Shown here: positions 10,675 through 22,600 of the stretch, in pieces
Layout of the letters: each line of letters begins with the position of its first letter
Position numbering within the stretch: the first letter of the stretch is position 1
DNA from: Dioscorea cayenensis subsp. rotundata
Lineage: Eukaryota > Streptophyta > Magnoliopsida > Dioscoreales > Dioscoreaceae
Length of the DNA: 64,000 bases
Direction of reading: 5' to 3'
Assembly (NCBI RefSeq): GCF_009730915.1
Contig: NC_052481.1
Span: 1,364,001 to 1,428,000, forward strand
Translations under genes and position numbers: made by a program
Notes under the pieces: generated by a model
What the model was told of the DNA's origin: nothing
Seen by the model: the letters and a program-made list of their open reading frames with translations, nothing else
The model's database searches: none

Positions 10675-13399
10675 ATGGGCTCCTTCTTTGATGCCACCAC
10701 CGACATCACCGGCGACGAGCAAGCAGGCATGCATGCCATGCAACTCGTGACCTCCTACGTAGTCCCCATGACCTTGAAAGCAGCCATTGAGCTCAACCTC
10801 TTCAACATCATCTCCACTTCCCCCACCCCTCTTTCCGCCACCGAGATCACCTCCCTCCTCCCTTCCTCCACCCCTTCAACCCCACTCATGCTTGACCGCA
10901 TCCTCCGCCTCCTCTCCAGCCACTCCATCCTCACTTGCTCCCTCTCCACCGACGATCCCATCTCCGGCGCCATCACCCGCCGTTACAGCCCTTCCCCAGT
11001 TGTCAAATTCCTTGTCCAAAACAAAGATGGTGTTTCTTTATCCCCTTTTGGTCTGTTACTTGATAAGGTCCTAATAGAACCCTCGTACTATCTTAAGGAC
11101 GCTGTCCTTAATGGAGGGGACCCCTTCAACATGGCTCATGGCATGACTTCGTTTGAATACCATGCCATTGATCCAAGATGCAACAAGCTATTCAATGAAG
11201 CCATGAAGAGCCATTCAGTGATTGTAATGAATGGAATTCTTGAAAAGTATAGAGGGTTTGATGATGTTAAGGTTCTTGTTGATGTTGGTGGTGGTGTTGG
11301 TGCAACTCTTGCTCAGGTTGTTGCTAAACATAAACATATTAAGGGTATTAATTTTGACCTCCCTCATGTTATCTCTGAAGCGCTCACTATTCCAGGTATC
11401 CTTTCCTCTCTTTTATTATTTGCATGTTTTTCCTTTTATTTTTTTTTTTACTCACTAGTCGAGGATTTTAAACGTGTTCATCTTCTCTGATTCTAAAAGC
11501 AAGGTATTGTTTGAGAGTGAGGTATGAGAGCTTCATAAAAAAATAGATTTCTATGTGTTTTTTATTTATTTATTTATTTATTTATATATACAAAAATTCA
11601 AATTGGAAACTACTCGCTTAAGTGAATTCTTACTCATGCCTTCTCTATCTTTAAACGAAACATTTTTAAATCTCCATCCATTTTCATTCATCATAGTAAA
11701 TAGACTCATTATGTTTATTACACTATTAATGATTTAAATTTGTTTTATATAGTCACAAAAAGCAGATACTTTTTCTTTTCACTTTTTCCACTCACAAATG
11801 AAATTACAACTTTTATAACAGGGCATGGTAGACTAGAAGTAATATGAATAAAATTAGTAATAAATGTTGATGTGTTTGTTTGGTTGTATGTGTTTGTCTG
11901 TTTGATGAAGGTGTGGAGCATGTTGGTGGGGACATGTTTGAGAGTGTCCCAAGTGGTGATGCCATCCTCATGAAGGTTTGATCTTTTTCTTCATTTTTTT
12001 CGTACATTTATTTAAGATAATATTATTTTAATCCATAGAAAATTGCTATGCATTATTATAATATTGAATGAGTTTGGTCAAAGGCTGATTAAAGAAGAAA
12101 AGAAATTTGAATTTTGCTTATATTTTTATATTATATTCAACTAAATGAGATTGTAAGGTTTTTCAATATTTTTTTTTTAAATATGATATTTATTTAATTA
12201 GTTAAAGTTGTGCTGGCATTGGTTATTTATTTCTTTATTATATGGATTTTTTTATTAGATGTCAGGAGCTGTTTGATCATGAACCATATTTTTTTGTGAG
12301 TTGACTGAATTGTTGTTGTAGACTTAATTAGAAATTGGATGAAGACGGGTTAAATTATTTAGTAAATTAGGACTTTTACTTTGTTTTGATCCTTCATAAT
12401 ATATATATATATATATTCTCTGTCTTTGTTTATTTTTTTTTATTTTTTCTTTTTCTATATGAATACTCAAATTTTATTTTTTTTTATTTTTTTATTTTTT
12501 TATTTTTTTAATAAAAGTGGATAAACCACTGATCAAAAGGGAACAAAAGTACAAAGTGCTAAATCCTCTCACCAGAAGTGATTTATCTTCTTTTTTAAAA
12601 TATATGTTTTAATGCATAAACAATAGAAAAAGGGTGTTATAATAGGGAAGAAAAGAGAAAATAAATAAATAGAAGAGGTAAAGCCAATTCAATTTTCTAT
12701 TTTTAATTAAGTCTCTGCAATATCTTTGTTTAAATAAATATACACATCTGTAACTAGGTATATGCATATACACAGTTATGCACATTTACAATAATAATTA
12801 TGTAAAGTAATAAAATAAATAAAAAATAAAAAAAGCATGCAAGATAATTTATTGATTAATTAGTAAAATTATAATATTGATTAATATTTTTGTTTTATAA
12901 GTTGCGATATCTATTAGAATCTAATGCTCATGTATTTATTTAAACCTTCTCAAGTAAACACTTATTTTTAAAAGCTTTTATATATTTAATATATTTAATA
13001 TATTTATTTATTTTTTTGCATTTGCAACATTAACTAAGAAACTAGATATATATCCTTTATTATTAATATAAATAAACATTAATAATGTGTTGAACTTTAT
13101 AGTGGATTCTACATGACTGGAGTGATGAGCATGGACTGAAAATCTTGAAAAAATGCTGGAAAGCTCTGCCTGCAAATGGAAAAATGATACTGGTAGAGTA
13201 CATGCTTCCAATGGCCCCAGAAAGCACACATGCATCACAAACTGTACTTCAACTGGACATGATCATGTTGGCTAATAATCCTGGTGGTAAAGAGAGGAGT
13301 GCACAAGAGTTTGAGTCCATGGCCAAACAAGCTGGTTTTTCAGCAATGAAACCTCATTTCAGTTTTGTTGGTGTTTGGCTTATTGAACTTTATAAGTAG
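10675..13399 (+). CDS. caffeic acid 3-O-methyltransferase-like gene 2, three exons
   Basis: Exons 10675-11395, 11911-11975 and 13103-13399 give 360 codons with GT-AG introns at the same positions and phases as gene 1. The SAM motif LVDVGGGVG, the INFDLPHVI strand, catalytic His266 (LHDWSDEH), Glu294 and Glu326 are intact, so it should still be a methyltransferase. The pocket differs: the [11 protein letters not shown] segment of gene 1 is [11 protein letters not shown], one residue shorter, and DPRFNKVFN is DPRCNKLFN, losing a Phe that lines the alfalfa phenyl-binding pocket. This points to a changed substrate or weaker activity. The ATG at 10675 is chosen because it lies 49 bases after the TATA box; an in-frame ATG upstream (10405) precedes that TATA box. 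Intron 2 holds a LINE tail at 12478-12580. Confidence 0.87.
12478..12580 (-). mobile_element. 5'-truncated LINE 3' tail in intron 2 of COMT-like gene 2
   Basis: The segment is homologous to the last bases of the LINE ending at 40369 (shared GTGCTAAATCCTCTCACCAG and GTGGATAAACCACTGAT). On the minus strand it ends in an A-rich tail of TAAAAAAA units, as expected for target-primed insertion. The matching intron of the duplicate at 39066-39600 lacks it, which gives an empty site. Confidence 0.8.
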
Positions 13400-14127
13400 A
13401 TGGTTCTTATATTTTGTTGTCTATCTATATCTTTACTTTTATCGGTTAATAAAAGAAATTAGTGTTGATTTGCACTAGTGAATATTGATGCAATTTTTTT
13501 ATTCTATATGTTAGTGATGGATGTAGTCCAATATTGTAATGCACTTGTTTGCCTATAATAAAGAATGTTATGCATCTATGCATGGTTAGGTTATGGTTAT
13601 AGATGCCTTCTGTCCTTTATTTCTTGTTTATTTATTTATTTATTTGTTAGTTTTTTTACAATTTCGTCTTTGGAATGTTTGATCATCGGATAAGAGTGTG
13701 AGTGTAAAATAATTTTTTAGTATTGATTAAAGAAAAACTTTGGATTCTCAACACCAAGTTTTTGGTTTAATTTAATTTTTCAAAAAAATATTTCTTTGAA
13801 TTTAAGGAACTTTAAGTCCTCAATGGACCATTAACAGGTGTTGTAATATGAGCTCAAATTAACTATAAATACTAAAAAGGCTAGATTACAGTGGAGAGTT
13901 AATTTGCTCTTGAAGCTAAAGCAAAATCAATTCATATATAGAAATTTAATCACATGATGCTATCAAATAAAAAATAATTTTTCTTTTAATAACATTTTTT
14001 ATTATAGTGAAATACTCCCTATCTTCCTTTTGTGGGTATAAGTAGAATAAAAAAGTAATAATAAAAAAGGATTGTTTTACATGTGATTGTTTATTTTCCT
14101 TTTGTTATGACGTTCATTATTAATTTA
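13400..14127 (+). other. 3' flank of COMT-like gene 2, no further gene
   Basis: About 500 bases after the stop are homologous to 39904-40360, for example GGTGTTGTAATATGAGCTCA. They mark the extent of the direct duplication that produced the gene fragment at 39604. The homology stops near 13902, where the other copy meets a LINE. Confidence 0.6.
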
Positions 14128-14339
14128 GGTAGCGTTTGGTTGGATGTAATTCTAAATGCAGTGGATTTCTAGTTACAATTTAACCTGAAATATCTTGGGA
14201 CTTTTCAAAAATACAGTCTTGACGAAATCTGTCATTTAGTTGGATGTAACTGGAATCACTGTATTATAAGATTTTATGTTTGTTTGGAAGGATTTGTAAA
14301 TCTGAAATTGGAAAACATGTGTATAAGTGTATGGATATG

Positions 14340-14362
14340 TCTGCGTATATGTAAATATACAT

Positions 14363-14394
<32 letters not shown>

Positions 14395-14850
14395 GTATAT
14401 GTATATATTTGTGTATATATACATATATATTTATATATATACATATATATGCGTATTTATATATGTAAACATACTATATATAGGTATATCTAGGGAATGT
14501 ATATACATACATGTATGTATATATAAATATATGCATGTATATGTATGTGCATACATATATGTGTATATATGTATATGTGTATGTGTATATGTATAGATTT
14601 ATGTATATGTATATGTATGTATATGTATGTGTATACATATACATATATATGTATATATGTATATGTGTATGTGTGTGTATATGTATATGTGTATATATGT
14701 ATATGTGTATGTGTATATGTATATGTGTATATGTATAGATTTATGTATATATGTATGTATATGTATGTGTATATGTATATGTGTGTATATATATATGTAT
14801 ACGTATAGATTTCTATATATACATATGTATATATACATATGCATATATAC
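14340..14850. repeat. TATATG/TATGTG microsatellite
   Basis: About 500 bases of degenerate TA, TATG and GTAT repeats. Several reading frames stay open here only because of the repeat, and the predicted Tyr/Ile/Cys/Val strings are not proteins. The tract is inside MITE copy B. Confidence 0.9.
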
Positions 14851-14865
14851 TAGTTTTGAACTCCC

Positions 14866-14908
14866 GGGATTTGGTTTTACGGTCATTTTGACCGTAAACC
14901 AAAATCCC
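14866..14908. other. 43-nt hairpin of MITE copy B
   Basis: GGGATTTGGTTTTACGGTC pairs with GACCGTAAACCAAAATCCC around ATTTT. The length (43 nt), ends (GGGAT...ATCCC) and centre equal those of the hairpin at 7986-8028, while the outer stem differs in sequence. Confidence 0.8.
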
Positions 14909-15844
14909 TCAATAATGGGATTTCAAAAGCATATGAAAAATGAAATACATCAAAACAAACACCGGATTTTAAAAAGGTAAGGGATTTGGAGTTACATGTA
15001 ACTCCAAATCCCTTGAAACAAACACTACCTAGGGTAGTTTATAGACCACCATAAGTGGAGTATGATGCAGTTGAAACCAAAAACAAAAGAAGAAAAACAA
15101 GAAAAGAAATTATTGTGTTTAATCTTGAAGTTAATTCTTTTATATTTAGATAAAATTGAATATTTTATTTGAGGATCACAACTAAGAGTTGTTTTTTAAT
15201 TAAATACCTTCTCATAGCATCTTATATTATATAAGTCCACAACATGCCCATTAATTTTTCTCTCTATGGAAAAATTAAATTTTCATATTATTATGGCCAT
15301 ATATGACATATATATGCGTATTAATTTTATTCTGTGAAGCAAAATTTTTTTTTTTTTTATAGTATCATGTCAAAACATGCGAGTTAACTTAACTCTTTGC
15401 GTTAAAACTCAATTTTTTTATAATATAAATATTAATAAAAAATAGTATGAATTCTCAAATGATACACTCATATTCCAATGACTTACAAAATACTATTATA
15501 AATACCACCTCTATATAAATGAAAAAATTAGTATTTTATTTTTCTCCAATCAGCTATATATATAGACAGTTAGACTAATGGTTTATCCACATATTTTATA
15601 ATAGTAAATAAATACATTAATGTCTATTTTTTTTATTCTATTCACAACTAACCATACCAACTTGATAATTCATTGACTTACAATTGACATTGAGTCAATT
15701 TTTTTTCCTTCTTTTAAAATCCAAAAAATCAAAGAAAACTTATGATTAAAACTAAATTATGGCTTATTATTTCAAGATTTTGTTTGTGACCTATTTATAC
15801 TCTTCTTCAATCAATAGAAAATAAACCACAATTTTATCAATTCT

Positions 15845-16480
15845 AAATTCTTATAGTAACAAACGAGGACTTGACGGGCTACGCATTAGAAGTGGTGGTG
15901 GAGATGGACAAACTATAGATGTCCTTGAAGGCATAGGTGGTGGTGGTGGTGGTGGTGGTGGAGGGCAAGGCAGTGGTCTAAGTGGCGGTGTTGGAGGTGG
16001 AATCTGATTTAATATTCCTCTAACCAAACCTGAAATATAACAAGGTGAGGAAGATGAAGTGAACTCATTAAGATAAATGTTAGGTACAGTACCAGGCAGG
16101 TGATGAAGTACGAGCTTGCAATGCAGGTGGGACTGGATTGATTTGAACCATGTTCACCTCTACGTCCCTCTTGCTATCCTGCAAATCTGCTCTGCATTAC
16201 TAACAATCTCTTCTGCCAAAAAAACTCTTCTATTGACCCAACATCCATTTCATTCTCATCTTCAACTATATCTATATGGTGGCATCATATTCAACAACAT
16301 CCAAGTCTGAAAAGAGTGCCTGATTCAGGGATATGAATATGCTTTCAACTCCAATCACATTATGAACAAATCACAAACTAATATGTAAGAAAAACAAGCA
16401 CCTACCACTGCTTTGAAGCCCTCTGAGAGCTGATCCTTAGCATTCCACACTGTGTTTATCTCCTCACAGTATAACCGCAA
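15845..16480 (-). pseudogene. exon debris of an unrecognised plant gene
   Basis: Three minus-strand segments look like exons. About 16380-16480 reads LYCEEINTVWNAKDQLSEGF and ends before a GT. About 16180-16275 reads VEDENEMDVGSIEEFFWQKR. About 15850-16025 follows a TTTCAG acceptor, reads LVRGILNQIPPP and runs into a proline tract of about nine residues. Between them, SKRDVEVNMVQINPVPPALQ lies near 16085-16165. Joining them in one frame fails because of stops and a phase mismatch, so this is probably a fragment or pseudogene. I do not recognise the family. The LINE at 16490-22600 lies directly upstream on the same strand and may have interrupted the gene. Confidence 0.4.
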
Positions 16481-16614
16481 AACATTTGATTGAATAAATG
16501 CAGTGTGAAGAACCTCTCAAACAGAGAAGCTATTTATTAAGAAAAAGAAACAGAAAATACAAAGGCCTAAACAAAAACAGATAATCTAAAACAAGAGAGA
16601 TATACCAAAACAAC

Positions 16615-19600
16615 TTAGAAGTAAAACCCACAACTTAAGATCGATTTCATGATCCAAAAAGGTAATTCTTTCCCGAATAAGAAAAGGTTGAGGTGTTGAT
16701 GTTGAAATCCAAAAGACGCAAGATTGGCAGCAGGAGAACCCCAAGACGATGGAATGATGTGAATACGAGGACAACAACACATGTCCAAAAGGAATTTCAG
16801 ATTACTAATTTGCGGTTGAAATCTCCAGGAGGAAGTGAAATCCGAACTTTGGATAAGATCAAGAATAGCATGATGAGCGCAAAATATATGGTTAACCGGG
16901 ATCCGAAGTTCCAAAGCAGTTTGAAGCGCAACTTCAATAGCAAGTATGTCATCCGAGATGTTGTCCATCTTACTCTGAGAACCACTACCTGCAAGTGAGA
17001 TCTCATACTTAGTGTTTGTAAAGAAAAAAACCAAATGAGCTTACTTGAAGGTTGCGATTATTATCTGCATGAATGAATAGGAAGCCACCGTCAGCAGTAG
17101 TAAAATTATGCAGAATAAGTTTCCTGCCCAGCATCTCATTGGTACAAAAAGAGAAATCACCGACGTGGGCCACAGTTCTGGTAACAATGGAATGGAGATT
17201 TGGATGAACATGTTTAAATATAACATTACAGCGACAAAGCCAAATATGCCATGCGCCAGCCGCAATGAATGCTAGGGTACGCAGTGAATGACCAAACTCG
17301 GTGACCCAATTACCAGAGGAGAAACCGTTAATAAAAGTTATAGGAGTTTTCAGTAAAGAACTAAATTGATCTCATATATCCAAAGTACAAACACACTGAC
17401 CAAAAATGTGGTCAATGGTCTCACGATGGATACCACAGAACACACATGGAGAATCAGGGCCAATGTGAATACTATGAAGATATGCATAAGTGGACAGACG
17501 TCCTCTTAAACAATGCCAAATAAAGTGCTTAATTTTAGGAGCCACAGGAATCAACCAAACCATTTTCCACCCCTCCCACTAATCTGCATAACTATGCTGT
17601 TTGTTCAAAAAATGATAAACTGCAGAAGTAATTTTAGAGGTAGAAGAATTAGGCACCCAAACCCAATGATTGTTTGAAACATGATCAATTGAAGTAAAAT
17701 TCTTATCAGTAATATCAATATGATTTCCAAAGAGAAATTGAAACCCCAGGGGATCCTAGTGATCATCGATAATAAGGTAAGAAAAATTAATTTGATCAAA
17801 ATCAATATCCATGTTGAGAAAAGTAGGCTTCAAAGCAATCAGAATGTCAAACATCCAAGGATCCCAGAACATAGAAGTATTCACTGGATTAACAGAATTG
17901 ATTTTACAGTGATGCCTAAGGAAAGCAGCTGACTTACATAAACCACGAAAAAACCAGGAACACTTAGCAGGGACAGAATCATGCCAAAAATTAATTTTCC
18001 CATATTTATTAATTAAGATCTCAACCCACAAACTCTCATGAGAGTTTAAGTATTTGAAAATGTTTTTGGACATGAGGGAATGCTTAGCAAGAACCAGGTT
18101 TTTGATACCCAAGCCCCCCTCAGACTTACCTTCCATTAAAATATTCCAACTCACATTATGGATGCCCGTTCCATTGCCATTCCTGCTCCAAAAGAATTTT
18201 CGCACAACTTTGGAAATATCAGAAAGAATGAAATCAGGAATAGGATAGACAGTCAGAGTGTAAACTGGGACAGAGAGGAGGACAGGATTAATTAAGATCT
18301 CTTTAGCCGCAGGAGTAAGATGAAATTTGACCCAATTAGAAACACATCTCTTGACCTTGTCAACTATAGGCTGGAAAGTTTGAGAAGCCATTTTTTTTGG
18401 AGAAATGAACACTCCTAAATACTTAAAGGGAAATTGAGCTTGTCTTAGATTCAGAATAGAACAAATTCTAGTTAAAACATGTTTATTAAACCAAGACGGG
18501 AAGAAAACTTGGGATTTAGATAGATTGGGATGCTGCCCAGTGATTCTAGAATAATGAGATAAGCAAGTCTGGATATTTCTAGCAACCACTTGAGAAGCCT
18601 GAGTGATAAGGATCAAATCATCAGCAAACATAAGATGATTGAAATTGTGCTGCAAAGTGCTGTTGAAACCAGGAATCGAGTTATTTTGGAGATTAAAATT
18701 GAGCATAGAAGTAAGAGTTTGGGAAACTAGAATGAAATGGTAAGGCGAAATTGGGTCCCCCTGACGAATTTCTCTGGAAGAAGAAAACCAATCAGTAGGT
18801 ATACCATTAACTAAAAAAGAAAAAGAGCATGACTGAAGACAAGAAGCAATCCAAGAGATCCAAAGAGGAGGAAAGTTCATTTTGGCAAGAATGCCAAGAA
18901 TTGCACTCCAGTTGAGGGTATCGTATGCTTTTTTAATATCCAGTTTTATTATCATCCTAGGGGGACTATGGGTATCATTTTCTATCGAGTGGGCAACCTC
19001 TTGCAAAGCAATAATATTATCCATCGGACATCGATTAGGCACAAATCCCACTTGTTCACGACCAACAAGTTTATGAATAACAATTTTTAATCTGTTGGCA
19101 AGAAGCTTAGTGATAATCTTAAAACAGACATTACACAATGAAATGGGACGAAAATCAGAGACAAGCCTAGGCTTATCAATCTTCGGGATGAGAACAACAT
19201 AAGTTCTACCCCAAGAAGAAGGCAAACAGGAGGTTTTAAAAAAATATTGAATAGCTTCAAAAAGATGATTACCAACCACAAGCCAAAAGATTTTGAAAAA
19301 TTCGACATTGAAACCATCAGGTCCAGGGGACTTACCTGGGGGAAGATCAAGAAGAGATCGATGAACTTCCTCCATTGTAATATCACGATTGAGAATAATT
19401 TTATCTGAATCCGACAGCAAAGGAAGATCAGGAGGAAGAGCTTTGGTAAAGCTGGTTAGATTATTAGTAGAATCACTCCAGAGATTTTGGTAAAAATTCA
19501 TGAAGGCGTGATCAATGCCTGGCGAGTCACTAAAAACATTGCCATTATTATCCCCAATCTGAGAAATAAAATTGGAGTGAGATCGAGTACGACAAAGAGC

Positions 19601-20707
19601 ATGGAAAAAATGAGTGTTCTTGTCTCCATCCAAAACCCACTGTAAGCGAGCACACTGGGCCCACTTAATGCTATTCTGACGCTGCAAGGCAGCAAGTTTG
19701 GCATATAGATTTGTCAGAACAGATTGAAAATTGGGATCAATATCTGATAATTCCAAAGAACCAATATCAGCTTTAACTTTAGAAATGGCAGCATCCAAGT
19801 TATTCACCCCCGACCGAGACCAAAAATTGAGATTAGATCTAGTACGAGAAAGAAAATGAGTAAAAATATGCATGGGATTACCGTGCGGAGAAAAATCCCA
19901 AGCATCACGAACACAATCATGACAACCTAGATAATCAGCCCAGAAATTATCAAACTGAAAAATTTTCTTTTTATAGGTAGAGGATAAATTAATTGTGAGA
20001 AAAAGAGGGGAGTGATCCGAAAAAGAACGAGCAAGATGAGTAAGAGTATAGGATTTAAAAATACCATTCCACTCAAGATTGACTAGGCACCGATCAAGCC
20101 TGGCCCAACGACGAGCAGAGCCGTGTTGATTGTTGCACCAAGTGTAAGAGGAACCGGCGTATTTAAGATCCAAGAGGTTGTTACTATTAATAAAATCGTT
20201 GAAAAAATTTGATTTACGACTATAATGAGTGAAAGGGCCCCCCTTGTGTTCATCTCTGGAAAGAATAGAGTTAAAGTCTCCCAAGATAAGCCACGTGAGC
20301 GCTAAAGAAGAAAGCTTAGAAAGTTCATGCCAATGAAAACGTTGAGAGGAACAGCGAGAAGAGTTATAAACCACCAAAATGAGAAGGGTTTTAGTAAACG
20401 AAGAGGAGACCACTAAATGTAAAACACGACGAGAGACAGCGATAAGCCTAACCTGACCAATGGACGAATTCCAAAGGATAAAGATGCCACCTGAATAGCC
20501 GTTAGTGAGAATCGCAGCCCATTCCCAGAGCCTAGGAATAAACTTGCAGAGACGCTCAACCCGGGTAGAGTTGGTGCGGGTTTCATCAAGGCAAACCAAG
20601 AGGGGCTTAAGCTTTCTGATGAGTCTGAAGAGCCGAGAAGAAGTATCCCGATCGGAGATACCCCTACAATTCCAACAAAGAATTTTAGCTAGATTCATGG
20701 GAAACAA
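16615..20707 (-). pseudogene. LINE 1 ORF2: endonuclease, reverse transcriptase, zf-RVT, RNase H
   Basis: The first 983 codons (20707-17756) are uninterrupted. The apurinic-like endonuclease shows ILCWNCRGI, the position of the catalytic Glu in CLDETRTN, LILGDFNSI and SFSDHSPLFL. The reverse transcriptase shows SPGPDGFNVEFFKIFW, FRPISLCNVCFKIITKLLAN, IKLDIKKAYDTLNW, IRQGDPISPYHFIL and the catalytic FADD (LMFADDLILIT). A stop at 17756 ends this frame, but the same frame continues with only two more stops (near 17573 and 17369) through the zf-RVT finger (PKIKHFIWHCLRGRLST, CVFCGIHRETIDHIFGQC). One of the stops stands where a Trp is expected (TLDI-stop-DQFSSLL). An RNase H-like region (AIEVALQTALELRIP) lies in another frame at 17034-16615. 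Recently inactivated. Confidence 0.87.
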
Positions 20708-20760
20708 ATTATGAAAAAAAAGAAAGATACTTCCTTAAAGAAAGAAGGTGAGATCACAAA

Positions 20761-22497
20761 TCAACAATGACCAGATCCCTCAGGATCCATCCTGCCCTTC
20801 TTAGGCGATATCTCATTTGTGTTTGACCCTTTCCTGATGAGGGCTTCCCGTCTGACCTCCTCCTGATACTGAACCAGCGTCATAGAGTCGTCAGGGCAGT
20901 CCTCGGCTTCATCTGGAATTACATCGTCGTCATCATCAGTTGAACCCTCCTCATCTTCACTGTCTTCCTCCATTTCGCTGGATTCAAGGGCAGAAGAGAC
21001 TTGAAAAACAAGAGAGTTATGCAGGTGACCAGGGGGAGGGGAATGGAGAGAAACATTCGGAACAGATGTACGCATGATAGGAGGAGGGGAGGTGGATCTA
21101 GGAAGGCAGTTCATCTTAGTGGCTCCTCGGGAGTTACGAAAAGTAGTGTTTTGAGTGGGAGGATAGGACGGTGGATTGTCTCGAGAATTGTTTAGAAGGG
21201 TGTTTTAAAATGAAGAGTCATGCAGCATGGGGACTCCGGGATTAGACGAGACAGGAGAATATTGGGAAGGATCAGAAGGGTTGTTTTCAATGCGGTTGGT
21301 GGGGTTCTCCATGCTTAGATCAATGGCTAAATTTGCCACAGGATACTGATCAGTAGGATTTGCAACTGCTTCAGAAATAACGCCATCATGGGATGCGTGC
21401 ATAGTGGAGGGCCGCCCACTGCCAACGACTCAGGAGCCGCCACGTAAGCGGTGCAAGGCGGTGCCTCGGGACTCAGTGTCTTCAGTCTCCGGACCGGCTG
21501 CAGATCTTGAGGTCACGTGAGCAGCATGAATAGCGCCACCACCACGCCCCCGAGCTCAGCCACACCGGCGAGAAACCAGAAGCCACGGCCCGAACTCCGA
21601 TTCCGGGTTATCATCAGCACCAGGGACAAAAATAGGATCAGCAGAGTCCATGCATTGATCAGCGTCATGCGAGACCTGGGAGGTATTCTCTACCGGCTTT
21701 CATGCATCACGAGAGGGCAAAGAAGACTCACCAACCCCAGACGACGGTGATCGATTACAAGACTTACTGCCATGCCCAATAAGCCCACAGTTGTAGCAAA
21801 ATGTCGGTAATCGCTCATACAACACGACAACAAAAACCTTATGAACATCATCTCCGATCCAGAAACCTCTGCAGAGAGGTTTAGATAAGTCTATTTCGAT
21901 GCATACACGAGCATATTTGGACCTTGCCAATGTGGATGTAAAATCATCTATTTTTATAAGATTTCCAAAGTTACTTGCTATATTTTCAATGGTTTCACCA
22001 TCCCAACATTCAACAGGCAAGTTGTGAAACTGAACCCAGATAGCAGCAGAATTAAGCTTAGCAAAGCTTGGTTCAAAGAAGGGTTTCCATGGGGACAATT
22101 GAAGTATAATGCCGTTTATAGACCAGGGCCCATCGAGAAGGAGACGCTGCATCACTTGCTCAGAAGAGCATCTGATCAGTAAAAAACCATTAGGGAGATC
22201 AGAAATGAAAACCTCACCAATATTACTCCATTTATCCAGCAGCGACAACTTGACTTGCTCGAAGGGAGGTGATTTACCAAACAATTTTCCATAGAGAGCA
22301 TATTGGAACTTCATACGACCTCTGTTGATAGCATCTTTATCCAAATGGACAAAGCAACAGGTGGAAGCTTTGAGTTTACTTAAAAGCTGGGCATTATGGA
22401 GTGGGGAATTTTCTAAAGTTTGTGTCATAGAGGAGGCAATTTGAGACCATGATTTGGGACGGGAGGTGGGAGGGGGTGGCTGGCCCCCGCTTGCCAT
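20761..22497 (-). pseudogene. LINE 1 ORF1: DUF4283 and CCHC knuckle protein
   Basis: The first 265 codons (22497-21700) form a DUF4283-type domain (GPWSINGIILQLSPWKPFF, AAIWVQFHNLPVECWD, IASNFGNLIKIDD) followed by a CCHC knuckle (CYNCGLIGHGSKSC). This is the standard ORF1 of plant L1 LINEs, which binds the element RNA. A stop at 21700 and frame changes follow. The C-terminal part, rich in Ser, Asp and Glu (SSEMEEDSEDEEGSTDDDDD), is open again at 21114-20761. ORF2 starts 54 bases further on. Confidence 0.82.
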
Positions 22498-22600
22498 GGC
22501 AAGAGGGGAAGCAGAATGTCAAGAGGAGGGGAGGTTCTATGTCCAAGAAGCAGATTGTGAAGTAGGCACTTAGATAATGTACATACCAAGCGTATCAACC

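Larger units (their letters stand above)
14128..15029. mobile_element. MITE-like non-autonomous DNA transposon, copy B
   Basis: Left edge GGTAGCGTTTGGTTGGATG and right edge (reverse complement GGTAGTGTTTGTTTCAAGGG) form terminal inverted repeats related to copy A at 6954. The centre is a long TA/TG microsatellite (about 14340-14850), and the 43-nt hairpin with centre CGGTCATTTTGACCG lies at 14866-14908. A second palindrome, GGATTTGGAGTTACATGTAA with its inverse, sits near the right end. It has no coding capacity. Confidence 0.65.
16490..22600 (-). mobile_element. L1-type LINE retrotransposon 1, nearly full length
   Basis: A complete two-ORF LINE reads on the minus strand: ORF1 (nucleic-acid binding) at 22497-20761, and ORF2 with endonuclease, reverse transcriptase, zf-RVT zinc finger and an RNase H-like tail from 20707 to about 16615. 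The 3' end lies near 16490-16510 (AATAAATAGCTTCTCTGTTT on the minus strand). I did not find a long poly(A) tail or target duplication. The 5' end is put near 22600 because no ORF1 homology continues beyond. Confidence 0.85.

Noticed and set aside
14236..14980. Several Tyr/Ile/Cys/Val-rich open frames
   Set aside because: They are translations of a TATATG microsatellite inside MITE copy B.
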